Shown here: one piece after another, positions 14,134 to 22,083 of the stretch | How positions within the stretch are numbered: the stretch's first letter is position 1 | Layout: every line of letters starts with the position of its first letter | Assembly: GCA_002451065.1 (NCBI GenBank) | Contig: DKBC01000231.1 | Span: forward strand, 2,584 to 29,275 | Direction: 5' to 3' | From: Betaproteobacteria bacterium UBA6910 | GTDB lineage: Bacteria > Pseudomonadota > Gammaproteobacteria > Burkholderiales > UBA6910 | Length of the DNA stretch: 26,692 nucleotides | Position numbers and translations under genes: made by a program | Notes under the pieces: model-generated | The model's input: only the letters and a program-made list of their open reading frames with translations | Told to the model about the DNA's origin: nothing | Databases searched by the model: none

Positions 14134-16503
14134 ATGTCCGTAAGGCATATTGAACTTCCCATCGCTGGCATGACCTGCGCGGCCTGTGCCGCGCGCATCG
14201 AAAAGACCCTGAACCGTCTCCCCGGCGTCAGGGCAGTGGTCAACTTTGCCAGCGAACGCGCCAGCGTGGACCTGGAGGGCGGAGACGTCGGCGCCGACCA
14301 GGTAGTCGAATCCATCGAGAAGGCGGGATACAGCGTTCCGCCCCAGACCGTCGCGCTCCAGATCCGGGGCATGACCTGCGCGGCCTGTGCAGCGCGCATC
14401 GAAAAATCCCTGAACCGCCTGCCCGGCGTGAGCGCAACCGTGAATTTCGCCACCGAACAGGCCCATGTCGCCATGTCGCCGGGCTCCCACGCGGTGGAAG
14501 AACTGGTCGCCGTCGTGCGCCGGGCCGGCTATGACGCCAACGAACTCACCGAAGCCTCCCACGCCGAAGAGAAGGCGCGGCGCGAGGCGGCCTACCGGCG
14601 CGAGCTGCGGGTGTTCTGGGTGGCGGCGGCGCTCACCCTGCCCCTGGTGGCGCAAATGCTGGTTTTCTTCGGCGGCGGTCCCATGGAAGCGATTCCGCGC
14701 TGGCTGCAATTGCTGCTCGCCACCCCGGTGCAGTTCTGGGCGGGGTCCCGGTTCTACGTGGGAGCATTCCATGCGCTGCGCGGGGGCGCAGCCAACATGG
14801 ATGTGCTGGTAGCCCTCGGCACCAGCATGGCGTATCTCTTCAGCGCCGTGGTCACGGTATTCGGTCTCGAACAGCACGTCTACTTCGAGGCGGGCGCCGC
14901 GGTCATCACGCTGGTTGTGCTGGGTAAGCTGCTGGAGGCGCGGGCCAAGAGCCGCACTTCCGCCGCCATCGAGGAGCTGATCAAGCTGGCGCCGAAGCTC
15001 GCGCGGGTGGAGCGTGACGGCGAGCTGGTGGAAGTGGATGCGGCCACGCTCGCAGTGGGCGAAACTTTCGTCGTCCGCCCTGGAGACGGCGTGCCGGTCG
15101 ACGGGGACGTCCTCGAGGGCCGCTCCAGCGTCGATGAGTCGCTGCTCACCGGCGAGAGCATTCCGGTAACCAAGGACAAAGGCGCGCGGGTGTTCGCCGG
15201 CACCATCAACCAGGAGGGCATGCTCCGGTGTCGCGCCACCGGCGTTGGCGCCAACACCCAGTTGGCGGCCATCGTGCGCCTGGTGGAGCAGGCCCAGGGT
15301 TCCAAGGCACCAATCCAGCGGTTGGCGGACCGGGTCTCGGGGGTGTTCGTCCCCATCGTGGTCACGATTGCGGCAGGCACACTGGGCGTGTGGTGGGCGC
15401 TGGGCGACTTCACCACGGCCCTCATCAACGCGGTTGCCGTGCTGGTGATCGCCTGCCCTTGCGCCCTGGGGCTGGCGACGCCCACGGCGATCATGGTGGG
15501 AACCGGCCGCGGCGCCCGCGCCGGAATCCTGGTCCGGAACGCCGAGGCCCTGGAGCAGGCGGAAAGGATCCGAACCCTGCTGGTGGACAAGACGGGTACC
15601 CTCACCCACGGAAAGCCCGCGGTAACGGACCTTGTCCCCGTCGCTGGCATCGCGCCCGCGGAACTTCTTGGAGCCGCCGCCGCGGCGGAGCAGGGTTCCG
15701 AGCATCCCCTGGCCCGGGCAATCCTGGAGCGCGCCCGGGAAGCTGGAATCCGGGCTCGAGGGATCAGCGGCTTCACCGCCATTGCCGGCGGCGGGGTGCG
15801 TGCGGAACAGGAGGGCGCCCCGCTGCTGGTCGGCTCGCCGCGTTTCCTGGCGAGCCAGGGGATTGCGGTGGACGAGGCGCAAGGACGGGGGCTGGAAGAG
15901 CAGGGCAAGACCGTGGTGGGGGTCGCCCGCGACGGGCATGCCGTGGGCTTCATTGGCATCGCCGATCGGTTGCGGGAAACCTCCGCGAGCGCGGTGCGGC
16001 GCCTGCAGCGGATGGGAGTCCGGGTGGTGATGCTCACCGGCGACAACCGGGTTACGGCCGCCGCCATTGCGCGCGAGGCCGGGATCGATAACTTCCGCGC
16101 CGAGGTGCTGCCGCAGCACAAGGCGGCGGAGGTGGAATCTCTGCGTTCCGAACGCGGGATGGTCGGCATGGTCGGTGACGGAGTCAACGACGCCCCGGCC
16201 CTCGCCGCCGCCGATGTCGGATTCGCCGTGGGAGCGGGTTCCGACGTTGCCATCGAGGCGGCGGATATCACCCTTATGCGCAACGATCTATCCGGGGTCG
16301 CCGACGCCATCGATCTGTCCCGGGCAACGCTGCGGAAGATCCGTCAGAACCTGTTCTTTGCCTTCATCTACAACATCCTGGGCATCCCCCTGGCCGCCCT
16401 CGGCATGCTCAACCCGGTGATCGCGGGCGCTGCCATGGCCATGAGTTCGGTGTCCGTGGTGACAAACTCTCTGCTGTTGCGGCGCTGGCGCCAGAAGGCG
16501 TGA
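14134..16503 (+). CDS. copA: Copper-exporting P1B-type ATPase
   Basis: Inner-membrane Cu(I) efflux pump, 789 residues from ATG 14134. Two N-terminal heavy-metal domains carry GMTCAAC (C15/C18 and C82/C85). The membrane metal site is CPC (441-443), phosphorylation occurs at D485 in DKTGTLTHG, the nucleotide domain shows SEHPLA, and the hinge is TGDN...GDGVNDAPAL. All catalytic motifs are intact. A TTG at 14122, 6 bases after GAGAG, is an alternative start, but MSVRHIELPIAGM fits the family better. The two HMA segments are nearly identical also at DNA level. The gene heads an operon with copZ and csoR and has a CsoR-type operator in its promoter, so copper-induced expression is likely. Confidence 0.95.
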   Translation: MSVRHIELPIAGMTCAACAARIEKTLNRLPGVRAVVNFASERASVDLEGGDVGADQVVESIEKAGYSVPPQTVALQIRGMTCAACAARIEKSLNRLPGVSATVNFATEQAHVAMSPGSHAVEELVAVVRRAGYDANELTEASHAEEKARREAAYRRELRVFWVAAALTLPLVAQMLVFFGGGPMEAIPRWLQLLLATPVQFWAGSRFYVGAFHALRGGAANMDVLVALGTSMAYLFSAVVTVFGLEQHVYFEAGAAVITLVVLGKLLEARAKSRTSAAIEELIKLAPKLARVERDGELVEVDAATLAVGETFVVRPGDGVPVDGDVLEGRSSVDESLLTGESIPVTKDKGARVFAGTINQEGMLRCRATGVGANTQLAAIVRLVEQAQGSKAPIQRLADRVSGVFVPIVVTIAAGTLGVWWALGDFTTALINAVAVLVIACPCALGLATPTAIMVGTGRGARAGILVRNAEALEQAERIRTLLVDKTGTLTHGKPAVTDLVPVAGIAPAELLGAAAAAEQGSEHPLARAILERAREAGIRARGISGFTAIAGGGVRAEQEGAPLLVGSPRFLASQGIAVDEAQGRGLEEQGKTVVGVARDGHAVGFIGIADRLRETSASAVRRLQRMGVRVVMLTGDNRVTAAAIAREAGIDNFRAEVLPQHKAAEVESLRSERGMVGMVGDGVNDAPALAAADVGFAVGAGSDVAIEAADITLMRNDLSGVADAIDLSRATLRKIRQNLFFAFIYNILGIPLAALGMLNPVIAGAAMAMSSVSVVTNSLLLRRWRQKA
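14167..14430 (+). repeat. Intragenic direct repeat encoding the two HMA metal-binding motifs of CopA
   Basis: About 60 bases starting at 14167 and again at 14368 (201 bases, 67 codons apart) differ at only a handful of positions, mostly third codon positions, and encode GMTCAACAARIEK(T/S)LNRLPGV. This points to a recent duplication or gene conversion within copA. Confidence 0.8.
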
Positions 16504-16566
16504 AGCGAGGGCGAGCCGACGGTCAGCCCCGGAGATCCAGATGCGTCTCTTGAGAAGGAGAAAACG

Positions 16567-16773
16567 ATGGAAACGGTAACGCTAAGCGTGAAAGGGATGA
16601 GCTGCATGGGCTGTGTCAAGAGCGTGAAGAGGGTGCTGGAGCCCATCGCTGGAGTCGAGGCCGTGGACGTGTCCCTCGAGGAAGCCCGGGCCACCATCCG
16701 TTACGAGCCCGGCAAGGCCAACCCCGAGCAGTTCAAGTCCGCAATCCGCGACGCCGGCTATGAAGTTCCCTGA
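16567..16773 (+). CDS. copZ: Copper chaperone CopZ (HMA domain)
   Basis: A 68-residue single heavy-metal-associated domain that carries Cu(I) in the cytosol and hands it to CopA. The metal site is GMSCMGC, in the first loop; the fold order (VTLSVKGM, helix, [15 protein letters not shown], helix, AGYEV) is complete. A strong ribosome-binding site AGAAGGAG lies 7 bases upstream. It begins 63 bases after copA and overlaps csoR by 14 bases, so the three genes form one transcript. The motif has Met-Gly in place of the more frequent Ala-Ala/His-Cys between the cysteines. Confidence 0.92.
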   Translation: METVTLSVKGMSCMGCVKSVKRVLEPIAGVEAVDVSLEEARATIRYEPGKANPEQFKSAIRDAGYEVP

Positions 16774-17065
16774 ATCGCCGTGCCACGCGCCGAAGCGGGT
16801 GGTGCAGCCCCATAAGGACGCGCTGCTCAAGCGGCTCAACCGGATCGAGGGCCAGGTCAGGGGCGTGGCGAAAATGATCCAGGAGGACCGCTATTGCGTG
16901 GACATCCTGACCCAGATTTCCGCGATGAAATCCGCGCTCGACGCCCTGGCTATGCGACTCCTGGAGGACCATACCCGCGGCTGCGTGCAGGGCGCCATCC
17001 GTTCGGGAAAAGGCGACCAGGCCATCGGCGAGGTGATGGAGGTGATGCGCAAGCTGACGCGTTAG
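16760..17065 (+). CDS. csoR: CsoR-family copper-sensing repressor
   Basis: A 101-residue all-helical DNA-binding protein. The CsoR copper ligands are present with exact spacing: C46, H71 and C75 (C-x24-H-x3-C), as are Y45 and E91 that correspond to the allosteric second-shell residues of the Mycobacterium tuberculosis protein. This C-H-C set favours Cu(I) over Ni/Co (RcnR) or persulfide (CstR) sensing. Its start lies inside the 3' end of copZ (14-base overlap), so translation is probably coupled. With the operator at 14078-14098 it should repress its own operon in the absence of copper. The gene is convergent with the cyclase gene, 9 bases apart. Confidence 0.93.
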   Translation: MKFPESPCHAPKRVVQPHKDALLKRLNRIEGQVRGVAKMIQEDRYCVDILTQISAMKSALDALAMRLLEDHTRGCVQGAIRSGKGDQAIGEVMEVMRKLTR

Positions 17066-17074
17066 GGGCTTGGC

Positions 17075-18400
17075 TCAATCCCCGGCCAGTTTCCGTGCCG
17101 TGAGGAAATAGGTCGTCATTTCCCCGATGCCGCGGATCTGCTGGGGGCCCCTCGGCTCAAACAGGAACTCGTCCTGCAGTCGCTGATAGACCGCCTCGCT
17201 GACCTGGATCCGTCCCGGCACGCCCTGGGACTCCATGCGGCTGGCAATGTTGACGGTGTCGCCCCACAGGTCGTAGCTGAAGCGGTTGGTTCCGATCACT
17301 CCGGCAATGACCGGCCCCGCATGGATGCCTATGCGCAGTTCAATGTGACGGGCCTCCCGGGTGGCGATGGTACCGGCCACGGCCATCAGATCCAGGGCGA
17401 GGGAAGCCATGGCGCTCATATGGTCGGGGCGCGGCGAGGGCAGCCCCCCGGCAACCATGATGGCATCGCCGATGGTCTTGATCTTCTCCACCCCGTAGCT
17501 CTCGCACATCCGGTCAAACGACGAGAATATCCGGTTAAGCACGGTGACCAGCGCATGGGGGGTCATGCGGGAGGAAATCTGGGCGAAGCCGGCGATATCG
17601 GCAAACATCACCGTGGCCTCGGGGAATATGTCGGCGATGGTCTTTTCGCCACCGCGCAGGCGCCGGGCGATGGACGCCGGCAGCACGTTCAAGAGCAGCT
17701 TCTCTGAGCGTTCCCGCGCGTCCAGCAGCTGCTGATAAAGAATGCCCTTTTCCAGCAGGCTGGCCAGTTCCGGGGCGACCTCGCGAAACATCTCCACATG
17801 GGCCGGGAGGTAACTGTCCCCCTCCACGCATGAAAAGAAGATGAATCCGACCGGTCTTCCCATGGCAACCAGAGGACAGGTCATTCCGGAACGCATCCCC
17901 TCGCCTAGGATGCGCTGGGTGGCGTCCGATTCGGGGTTGCTGGCGAGATAGCCTTCTAGGTCGTTGACGACCCGTGGCTCCTCGGTCTGCAGCAGTCCAG
18001 CCAGGGTGCTTCCCTCGACAGGTGCCTCGTACCCCGGTTCCGACGGCAAGGCGCCGGTGTCGGACTGGGCCCAACGCTCACGCAGGATCCGTCCGCCGTC
18101 CTCAAGCAGAGCGAAACCAACCCGGTTGTAAGGGATGAGGCCGCGAAAGTTCTCGAACAGCCGGGCCAGGACATCGTCCAGCAAAACCGCAGGATTTATG
18201 CTTTGAGATTCCTGGAGGGACGCGCCAAGCTCTCGAAACCTCGTGTCCAGCAGTCGCGCAAGTTCATTAACCGCCGCATTCAATCCGCAAGCCGGCCTGG
18301 CGCCATGATCAGGCGGCGGCGACGCCTTCTTGGTGGAAGGGGTACCCCTGCCGGTGGCGCTATCCCGTGTTTTCTCAGACCTGCGGGTTTTGCCCTTCAA
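17075..18400 (-). CDS. GAF-domain class III adenylate cyclase
   Basis: A 441-residue cytosolic enzyme. A basic, probably disordered N terminus (1-35) is followed by a GAF-like sensor domain (about 70-220) and a class III cyclase domain (about 255-430). The metal-binding aspartates are D268 (MFADIAGF) and D312 (KTIGDAIM); K308 and D377 (YDLWG) occupy the adenine-selecting positions, and N384 and R388 the transition-state positions, so ATP is the expected substrate and the enzyme should be active as a homodimer. The start is a TTG at 18400 supported by GGGAG 7 bases upstream; there is no ATG before residue 169. The GAF ligand is unknown. It is convergent with csoR; bamD lies upstream on the same strand. 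Confidence 0.9.
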   Translation of the reverse strand: MKGKTRRSEKTRDSATGRGTPSTKKASPPPDHGARPACGLNAAVNELARLLDTRFRELGASLQESQSINPAVLLDDVLARLFENFRGLIPYNRVGFALLEDGGRILRERWAQSDTGALPSEPGYEAPVEGSTLAGLLQTEEPRVVNDLEGYLASNPESDATQRILGEGMRSGMTCPLVAMGRPVGFIFFSCVEGDSYLPAHVEMFREVAPELASLLEKGILYQQLLDARERSEKLLLNVLPASIARRLRGGEKTIADIFPEATVMFADIAGFAQISSRMTPHALVTVLNRIFSSFDRMCESYGVEKIKTIGDAIMVAGGLPSPRPDHMSAMASLALDLMAVAGTIATREARHIELRIGIHAGPVIAGVIGTNRFSYDLWGDTVNIASRMESQGVPGRIQVSEAVYQRLQDEFLFEPRGPQQIRGIGEMTTYFLTARKLAGD

Positions 18401-18453
18401 AGATTGGCTCCCAAGGGCGATTCGCTAGCGACATCCTCCGGGCCGAAGGCGCT

Positions 18454-19248
18454 TTACCAGAATTTCCACCAGGCGCTGCTCTTGCCCTGCTTCGCAACAA
18501 ACGAGCTTTCGGGGAAGTTCTTCTGCATCACGCGCATTGTGTCTTCCCGAAGCCCGGACATTCCCAGTTGCTCATAGGCGCGGGCCATGATCTCGAGAGC
18601 TTGCTCCGTTGCCGGGGTGCCTGGATAATGCTCGAGCACGTACTGCGCGCGGTTTGCCGCCGCCACATAGGCCCCGCGCTTCAGGTAATAGCGCCCGACG
18701 TGAATCTCGTGGGACGCCAGCGCATTGACCAGATAATTCATGCGCAATATGGAATCGGGAGCGTACTTGCTGTCGGGAAAGCGCGTAATCAGCTCCTTGA
18801 AAGCCTCAAAGGATTCCCTCGAAGCCTTGGGATCCCGGTCGCTCATGTCCCAGGGCACGAAGTAGCTGGTCAAGGTCTCCAGGGGTCCAAGATCCTCGTT
18901 AAAACTCACCAGCCCCTTGAGGTAATAAACGTAGTCGACGTTCGGATGGTTGGGGTGGAGCTTGATGAAACGGTCAGCGGCCGATATCGCCTGAGCCCGC
19001 TCGTTGGACTTGTAATAGGCATAGGCTACTTCGATCTGCGCCTGCTGGGCATAACGGCCGTAGGGATAGCGGGCCTCGAGCTGCTCGAAGTACTTGATGG
19101 CCTTCTCATAGTTACCGTCGTTTAACTCGGACTTGGCTTCCGCGTAGAACTTGCCGGCGGACCAATCCCGGGTCTCGTCATACTTGTCCGGCAGCAGGCC
19201 ACAGGCGGTTAGCACGAGCAGGACGAGCGCGGCTAGACTATGTCTCAT
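18454..19248 (-). CDS. bamD: Outer-membrane assembly lipoprotein BamD
   Basis: A 264-residue lipoprotein subunit of the BAM complex, which inserts beta-barrel proteins into the outer membrane. The lipoprotein signal is MRHSLAALVLLVLTAC with the lipidated Cys at position 16. Five TPR-like repeats follow, including YEKAIKYFEQLEARYPYGRY and the typical FPDSKYAPDSILRMNYL. The ATG at 19248 gives a standard lipoprotein signal; ATG 19260 would overlap the divergent rluD region. The divergent bamD/rluD arrangement is common in Beta- and Gammaproteobacteria. Essential gene in most hosts. Confidence 0.95.
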   Translation of the reverse strand: MRHSLAALVLLVLTACGLLPDKYDETRDWSAGKFYAEAKSELNDGNYEKAIKYFEQLEARYPYGRYAQQAQIEVAYAYYKSNERAQAISAADRFIKLHPNHPNVDYVYYLKGLVSFNEDLGPLETLTSYFVPWDMSDRDPKASRESFEAFKELITRFPDSKYAPDSILRMNYLVNALASHEIHVGRYYLKRGAYVAAANRAQYVLEHYPGTPATEQALEIMARAYEQLGMSGLREDTMRVMQKNFPESSFVAKQGKSSAWWKFW

Positions 19249-19285
19249 GAAGGCTAACATGGGAATTGTCGGGGATTATAGCGCA

Positions 19286-20233
19286 ATGGCGCCTGCTGCC
19301 GGAGCCATCCAGGTTGTCGTCCCGCCCGACTGTGCCGGTCTGAGGCTGGACCAATGCCTCGCCAGAGTCCTGCCGGTTTATTCCCGCAGCCGGCTCCAGT
19401 CGTGGATCCGGGACGGCCGGGTCACCGTGGAGGGTTCCGCCGCGAGCCAGCGCAGCCGCGTCTGGGGCGGCGAGCGCATCGAAGTGCTTCCCGCCCCCCA
19501 CCCGTCCGAATCGGCTCAGCGGCCCGAGGCCATAACACTATCCATCGTCCACGAAGACGAGAGCCTGCTGGTGATCGACAAGCCGCCGGGGCTGGTAGTC
19601 CATCCCGGAAGCGGCAACTGGCAAGGGACGATGCTGAACGCCCTGCTGCATCATGCCCCGGCCCTGGCCGGGCTTCCGCGGGCGGGAATTGTGCATCGCC
19701 TGGACAAGGACACCAGCGGCCTGCTGGTGGTGGCCAAGACGCTGGAAGCCCACACCAGCCTGGTGCGACAGTTGCAGGCCCGCACCGTGCACCGTGAATA
19801 CCTGGCGCTGGTGGAGGGGCGAGTGGCACGGGCAGGCCGCGTCGAAGCCCCCATTGGTCGCCATCCGGTCACGCGCACCCACATGGCGGTCACACCGTCG
19901 GGAAAGGTGGCGATCACCCATTACGAGGTCGTGGAACGCTTTTCAAACTGCACCCTGCTGCGTTGCCGGCTGGAGACCGGCCGCACCCACCAGATTCGGG
20001 TGCACATGCAGTCCGTCGGTCATCCCTTGGTGGGGGACCCGGTATACGGCCGCGCCCCTGGGCCGCCGCCCCGGCTGCGCAGGCTGCTGGCCGCTTTCCC
20101 GCGCCAGGCCCTGCATGCCGCACGTCTCGAACTGGTGCACCCCCGCACCAACGTTAGGGTCAGCTGGAAGTCACCGCTCCCCCCCGACATGGAAGATCTT
20201 CTCGCCGCGCTGCGAGAAGCGGGAGCGCAATGA
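19286..20233 (+). CDS. rluD: 23S rRNA pseudouridine synthase RluD
   Basis: A 315-residue enzyme that makes pseudouridines in helix 69 of 23S rRNA. An N-terminal S4 RNA-binding domain (residues 17-75, LRLDQCLARVLP) precedes the catalytic RluA-type domain with GIVHRLDKDTSG (catalytic D140) and the later RTHQIRVHM motif. ATG 19286 is preferred to ATG 19259 because it leaves a 37-base divergent spacer from bamD. Its stop overlaps the start of pgeF (ATGA), so these two are translationally coupled. Confidence 0.94.
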   Translation: MAPAAGAIQVVVPPDCAGLRLDQCLARVLPVYSRSRLQSWIRDGRVTVEGSAASQRSRVWGGERIEVLPAPHPSESAQRPEAITLSIVHEDESLLVIDKPPGLVVHPGSGNWQGTMLNALLHHAPALAGLPRAGIVHRLDKDTSGLLVVAKTLEAHTSLVRQLQARTVHREYLALVEGRVARAGRVEAPIGRHPVTRTHMAVTPSGKVAITHYEVVERFSNCTLLRCRLETGRTHQIRVHMQSVGHPLVGDPVYGRAPGPPPRLRRLLAAFPRQALHAARLELVHPRTNVRVSWKSPLPPDMEDLLAALREAGAQ

Positions 20234-20958
20234 AGCTGGAGTGGATTCGCCCGGACTGGCCCGCTCCCTCCCGAGTCCGCGCCCTGATCACGACCCGCCG
20301 GGGAGGCGTAAGCCAGGGTCCCTACGCGAGCCTCAATCTCGGCGACCACGTGGGCGACGACCCCGAAACCGTGCGCGCCAACCGGGGTTTGCTGCGGGAG
20401 GATCTCCCGTCCGAGCCCAAATGGCTGAGGCAGGTCCACGGGACCCGGATTGCCTCCGTGGACGGCGCCCTCTATTCGAAGGAAGGTGACGGGGCAGTGT
20501 CGCGCGTTGCCGGCACCGTATGCGCGGTGCTGATGGCCGATTGCCTGCCGGTGCTGCTTTGCGACGAGTCCGCCACCGTGGTCGGCATCGCCCACGCGGG
20601 ATGGCGAGGCCTCTGTGCCGGAATCGTGGAGCAGGCGGTGGCCGCCATGGGAGCGCATCCTTCCTCCCTTCTGGCCTATCTCGGCCCCGCCATCGGCCCC
20701 GCGTCCTTCGAAGTCGGAGACGAGGTGCGCGAGGCCTTCCTGCGCCATCAGCCGTCAGCCGCCGCCGCTTTCGCTTTCCATGGGCCGAAAAAATGGCTCT
20801 GTGATCTCGATCATTTGGCGCGGCAGCGGCTCCAGAAATGCGGAGTGTCCCGGGTCCATGGAGGGGGAATGTGCACCTATCTCGATGCCGACCGCTTCTA
20901 TTCGTACCGGCGCGACGGGGTCACAGGACGCATGGCTGCGCTCATCTGGCTTGCCTGA
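20230..20958 (+). CDS. pgeF: Multicopper-oxidase-like/purine nucleoside phosphorylase family protein (YfiH/PgeF)
   Basis: A 242-residue cytosolic protein of the DUF152/YfiH family. The conserved zinc/active-site residues are H70 (RQVHG), C105 (ADCLPV) and H122 (AHAGWRG). Family members have been reported to edit peptidoglycan precursors (replacing L-Ser by L-Ala in UDP-MurNAc peptides) and to have purine nucleoside phosphorylase activity, related to human LACC1; which activity applies here cannot be read from sequence. It overlaps rluD by four bases, a conserved gene order. Confidence 0.92.
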   Translation: MKLEWIRPDWPAPSRVRALITTRRGGVSQGPYASLNLGDHVGDDPETVRANRGLLREDLPSEPKWLRQVHGTRIASVDGALYSKEGDGAVSRVAGTVCAVLMADCLPVLLCDESATVVGIAHAGWRGLCAGIVEQAVAAMGAHPSSLLAYLGPAIGPASFEVGDEVREAFLRHQPSAAAAFAFHGPKKWLCDLDHLARQRLQKCGVSRVHGGGMCTYLDADRFYSYRRDGVTGRMAALIWLA

Positions 20959-20963
20959 TCCGG

Positions 20964-20969
20964 TATAAT
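20964..20969 (+). promoter_or_regulatory. Putative -10 element upstream of the ZIP gene
   Basis: TATAAT lies in the short gap between pgeF and the ZIP transporter gene, 66 bases before the proposed GTG start. No good -35 is present, so the site is suggestive only. Confidence 0.35.
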
Positions 20970-21035
20970 TCGCCCCCTTCCGGCACATCGTCACCGGAGC
21001 CCACCAACCCCTTCTTCAGGATCGAGCCCTCCGCC

Positions 21036-21812
21036 GTGACAGATCTTGCATGGATCATTGGTGCCAGCTTGGTGGGGGGCATCCTGAGCCTGGCCGGGGC
21101 CGGAGCCATCGCATTCAGCGCCCGCGCCAGCTGGGTGCCGATGCTGATCAGCTACGCCATCGGAGCGCTGCTGGGCGCCGTGTTTCTGGAAATTCTTCCT
21201 GAAGCCCTGGAGCTCGCCAAGAACCCGGCCCACCTAACCGGCACCGTCCTGTTCGGGATCCTGCTGTTCTTTGTCCTCGAGAAGCTGGTGCTCTGGCGCC
21301 ACTGCCACGACGAAACTTGCGAGGCCCATGACCCGCACCAGCACCAGGACAACGACCATGGCCGCAGCGGGATGATGATCATGGTAGGGGACACGTTTCA
21401 CAATTTCGTGGACGGCGTGATCATCGCCGCCGCGTTCATCACCAATACCCAGCTCGGCATCGTGACCGCTCTGGCCATCATCGCCCACGAGATTCCCCAG
21501 GAGGTCGGCGATTTCGTGATCCTGCTGCACTCCGGCTACAGCCGCCGCCAGGCGATCGTGTTCAACGCGCTCACCAGTGCCGCCACCCTGCTCGGGGGTG
21601 TGCTTGGGTATCACGCGCTGCAAACAGTGCAGGGCCTGGTATCGCCCCTGCTCGGGCTGGCCGCGGCAAGCATGATCTACGTGGCGGTGGCCGACCTCAT
21701 TCCCGGGCTCCATCGCCGGCCGGAGCTGCAGGCCACGGCGCAACAGGTGCTACTGATCGTGCTCGGCATTGGATCGATCTGGCTCGTCGGAGAGCTCGTG
21801 CACGGCGCCTGA
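21036..21812 (+). CDS. ZIP-family divalent metal transporter
   Basis: A 258-residue inner-membrane protein with about eight helices. The binuclear metal-site motifs HNFVDG (122-127, TM4) and HEIPQE (151-156, TM5) are intact, and a histidine-rich cytosolic loop (residues 89-108, HCHDETCEAHDPHQHQDNDH) lies between TM3 and TM4. Zinc, iron or manganese uptake is possible; some ZIP relatives of this bacterial subgroup are annotated only as ZIP. The GTG at 21036 is chosen because it precedes TM1 directly; the frame extends upstream into pgeF but that part is not membrane-like. The 3' end overlaps a small gene on the opposite strand by 63 bases. Confidence 0.88.
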   Translation: MTDLAWIIGASLVGGILSLAGAGAIAFSARASWVPMLISYAIGALLGAVFLEILPEALELAKNPAHLTGTVLFGILLFFVLEKLVLWRHCHDETCEAHDPHQHQDNDHGRSGMMIMVGDTFHNFVDGVIIAAAFITNTQLGIVTALAIIAHEIPQEVGDFVILLHSGYSRRQAIVFNALTSAATLLGGVLGYHALQTVQGLVSPLLGLAAASMIYVAVADLIPGLHRRPELQATAQQVLLIVLGIGSIWLVGELVHGA

Positions 21813-21965
21813 TCGGCGCCGCCGGGACCAGCCGACGATCCAAACCAGCCCCGCCAGCGGCAGCAGGCCGTAGCCAAACAGGGTCAGCAGGGCCATGGCG
21901 AGCGAGCTTTCGGCGAGGGCCATCAGCAACACCACGTAAAGCCAAGCAATGATGACGATATGCAT
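21750..21965 (-). CDS. Small two-helix membrane protein
   Basis: A 71-residue protein with two hydrophobic helices (residues 3-19 and 23-44), a basic WSRRRRS stop-transfer segment and an acidic C-terminal tail (ELSDEPDRSNAEHD). The amphipathic design with charge flanking follows the positive-inside rule, which argues for a real gene rather than a shadow frame. Its last 63 bases are antisense to the ZIP transporter gene. I recall similar short membrane proteins in other Betaproteobacteria but no function. The gene lies between the ZIP gene and the phaC promoter. Confidence 0.65.
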   Translation of the reverse strand: MHIVIIAWLYVVLLMALAESSLAMALLTLFGYGLLPLAGLVWIVGWSRRRRSGAVHELSDEPDRSNAEHDQ

Positions 21966-21998
21966 GAGCCAGGCGATCGGTTAGGTCAGCAGCGCCGC

Positions 21999-22027
21999 TT
22001 GACAGGGTCGGGGGCCATTGCAACAAT
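21999..22027 (+). promoter_or_regulatory. Promoter of phaC
   Basis: -35 TTGACA (21999-22004), a 17-base spacer and -10 AACAAT (22022-22027), 57 bases before the phaC ATG. The consensus -35 and exact spacing make this a good sigma-70 candidate. The segment CATTGCA next to the -10 resembles half of the putative PhaR motif found upstream of the phasin gene. Confidence 0.65.
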
Positions 22028-22083
22028 CGCGCCCATGGTCGCCTACGGCTGCGCGCGGCCACTTTAGATCGAACGCGACCTCC

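Noticed and set aside
14086..16119. Long minus-strand open frame opposite copA
   Set aside because: It is the antisense of a complete P-type ATPase gene with all motifs intact; its translation is His/Gly/Arg-rich low-complexity typical of GC-rich shadow frames.
20838..21035. Upstream extension of the ZIP transporter frame into pgeF
   Set aside because: It overlaps conserved pgeF sequence and is not membrane-like; GTG 21036 starts just before the first helix.
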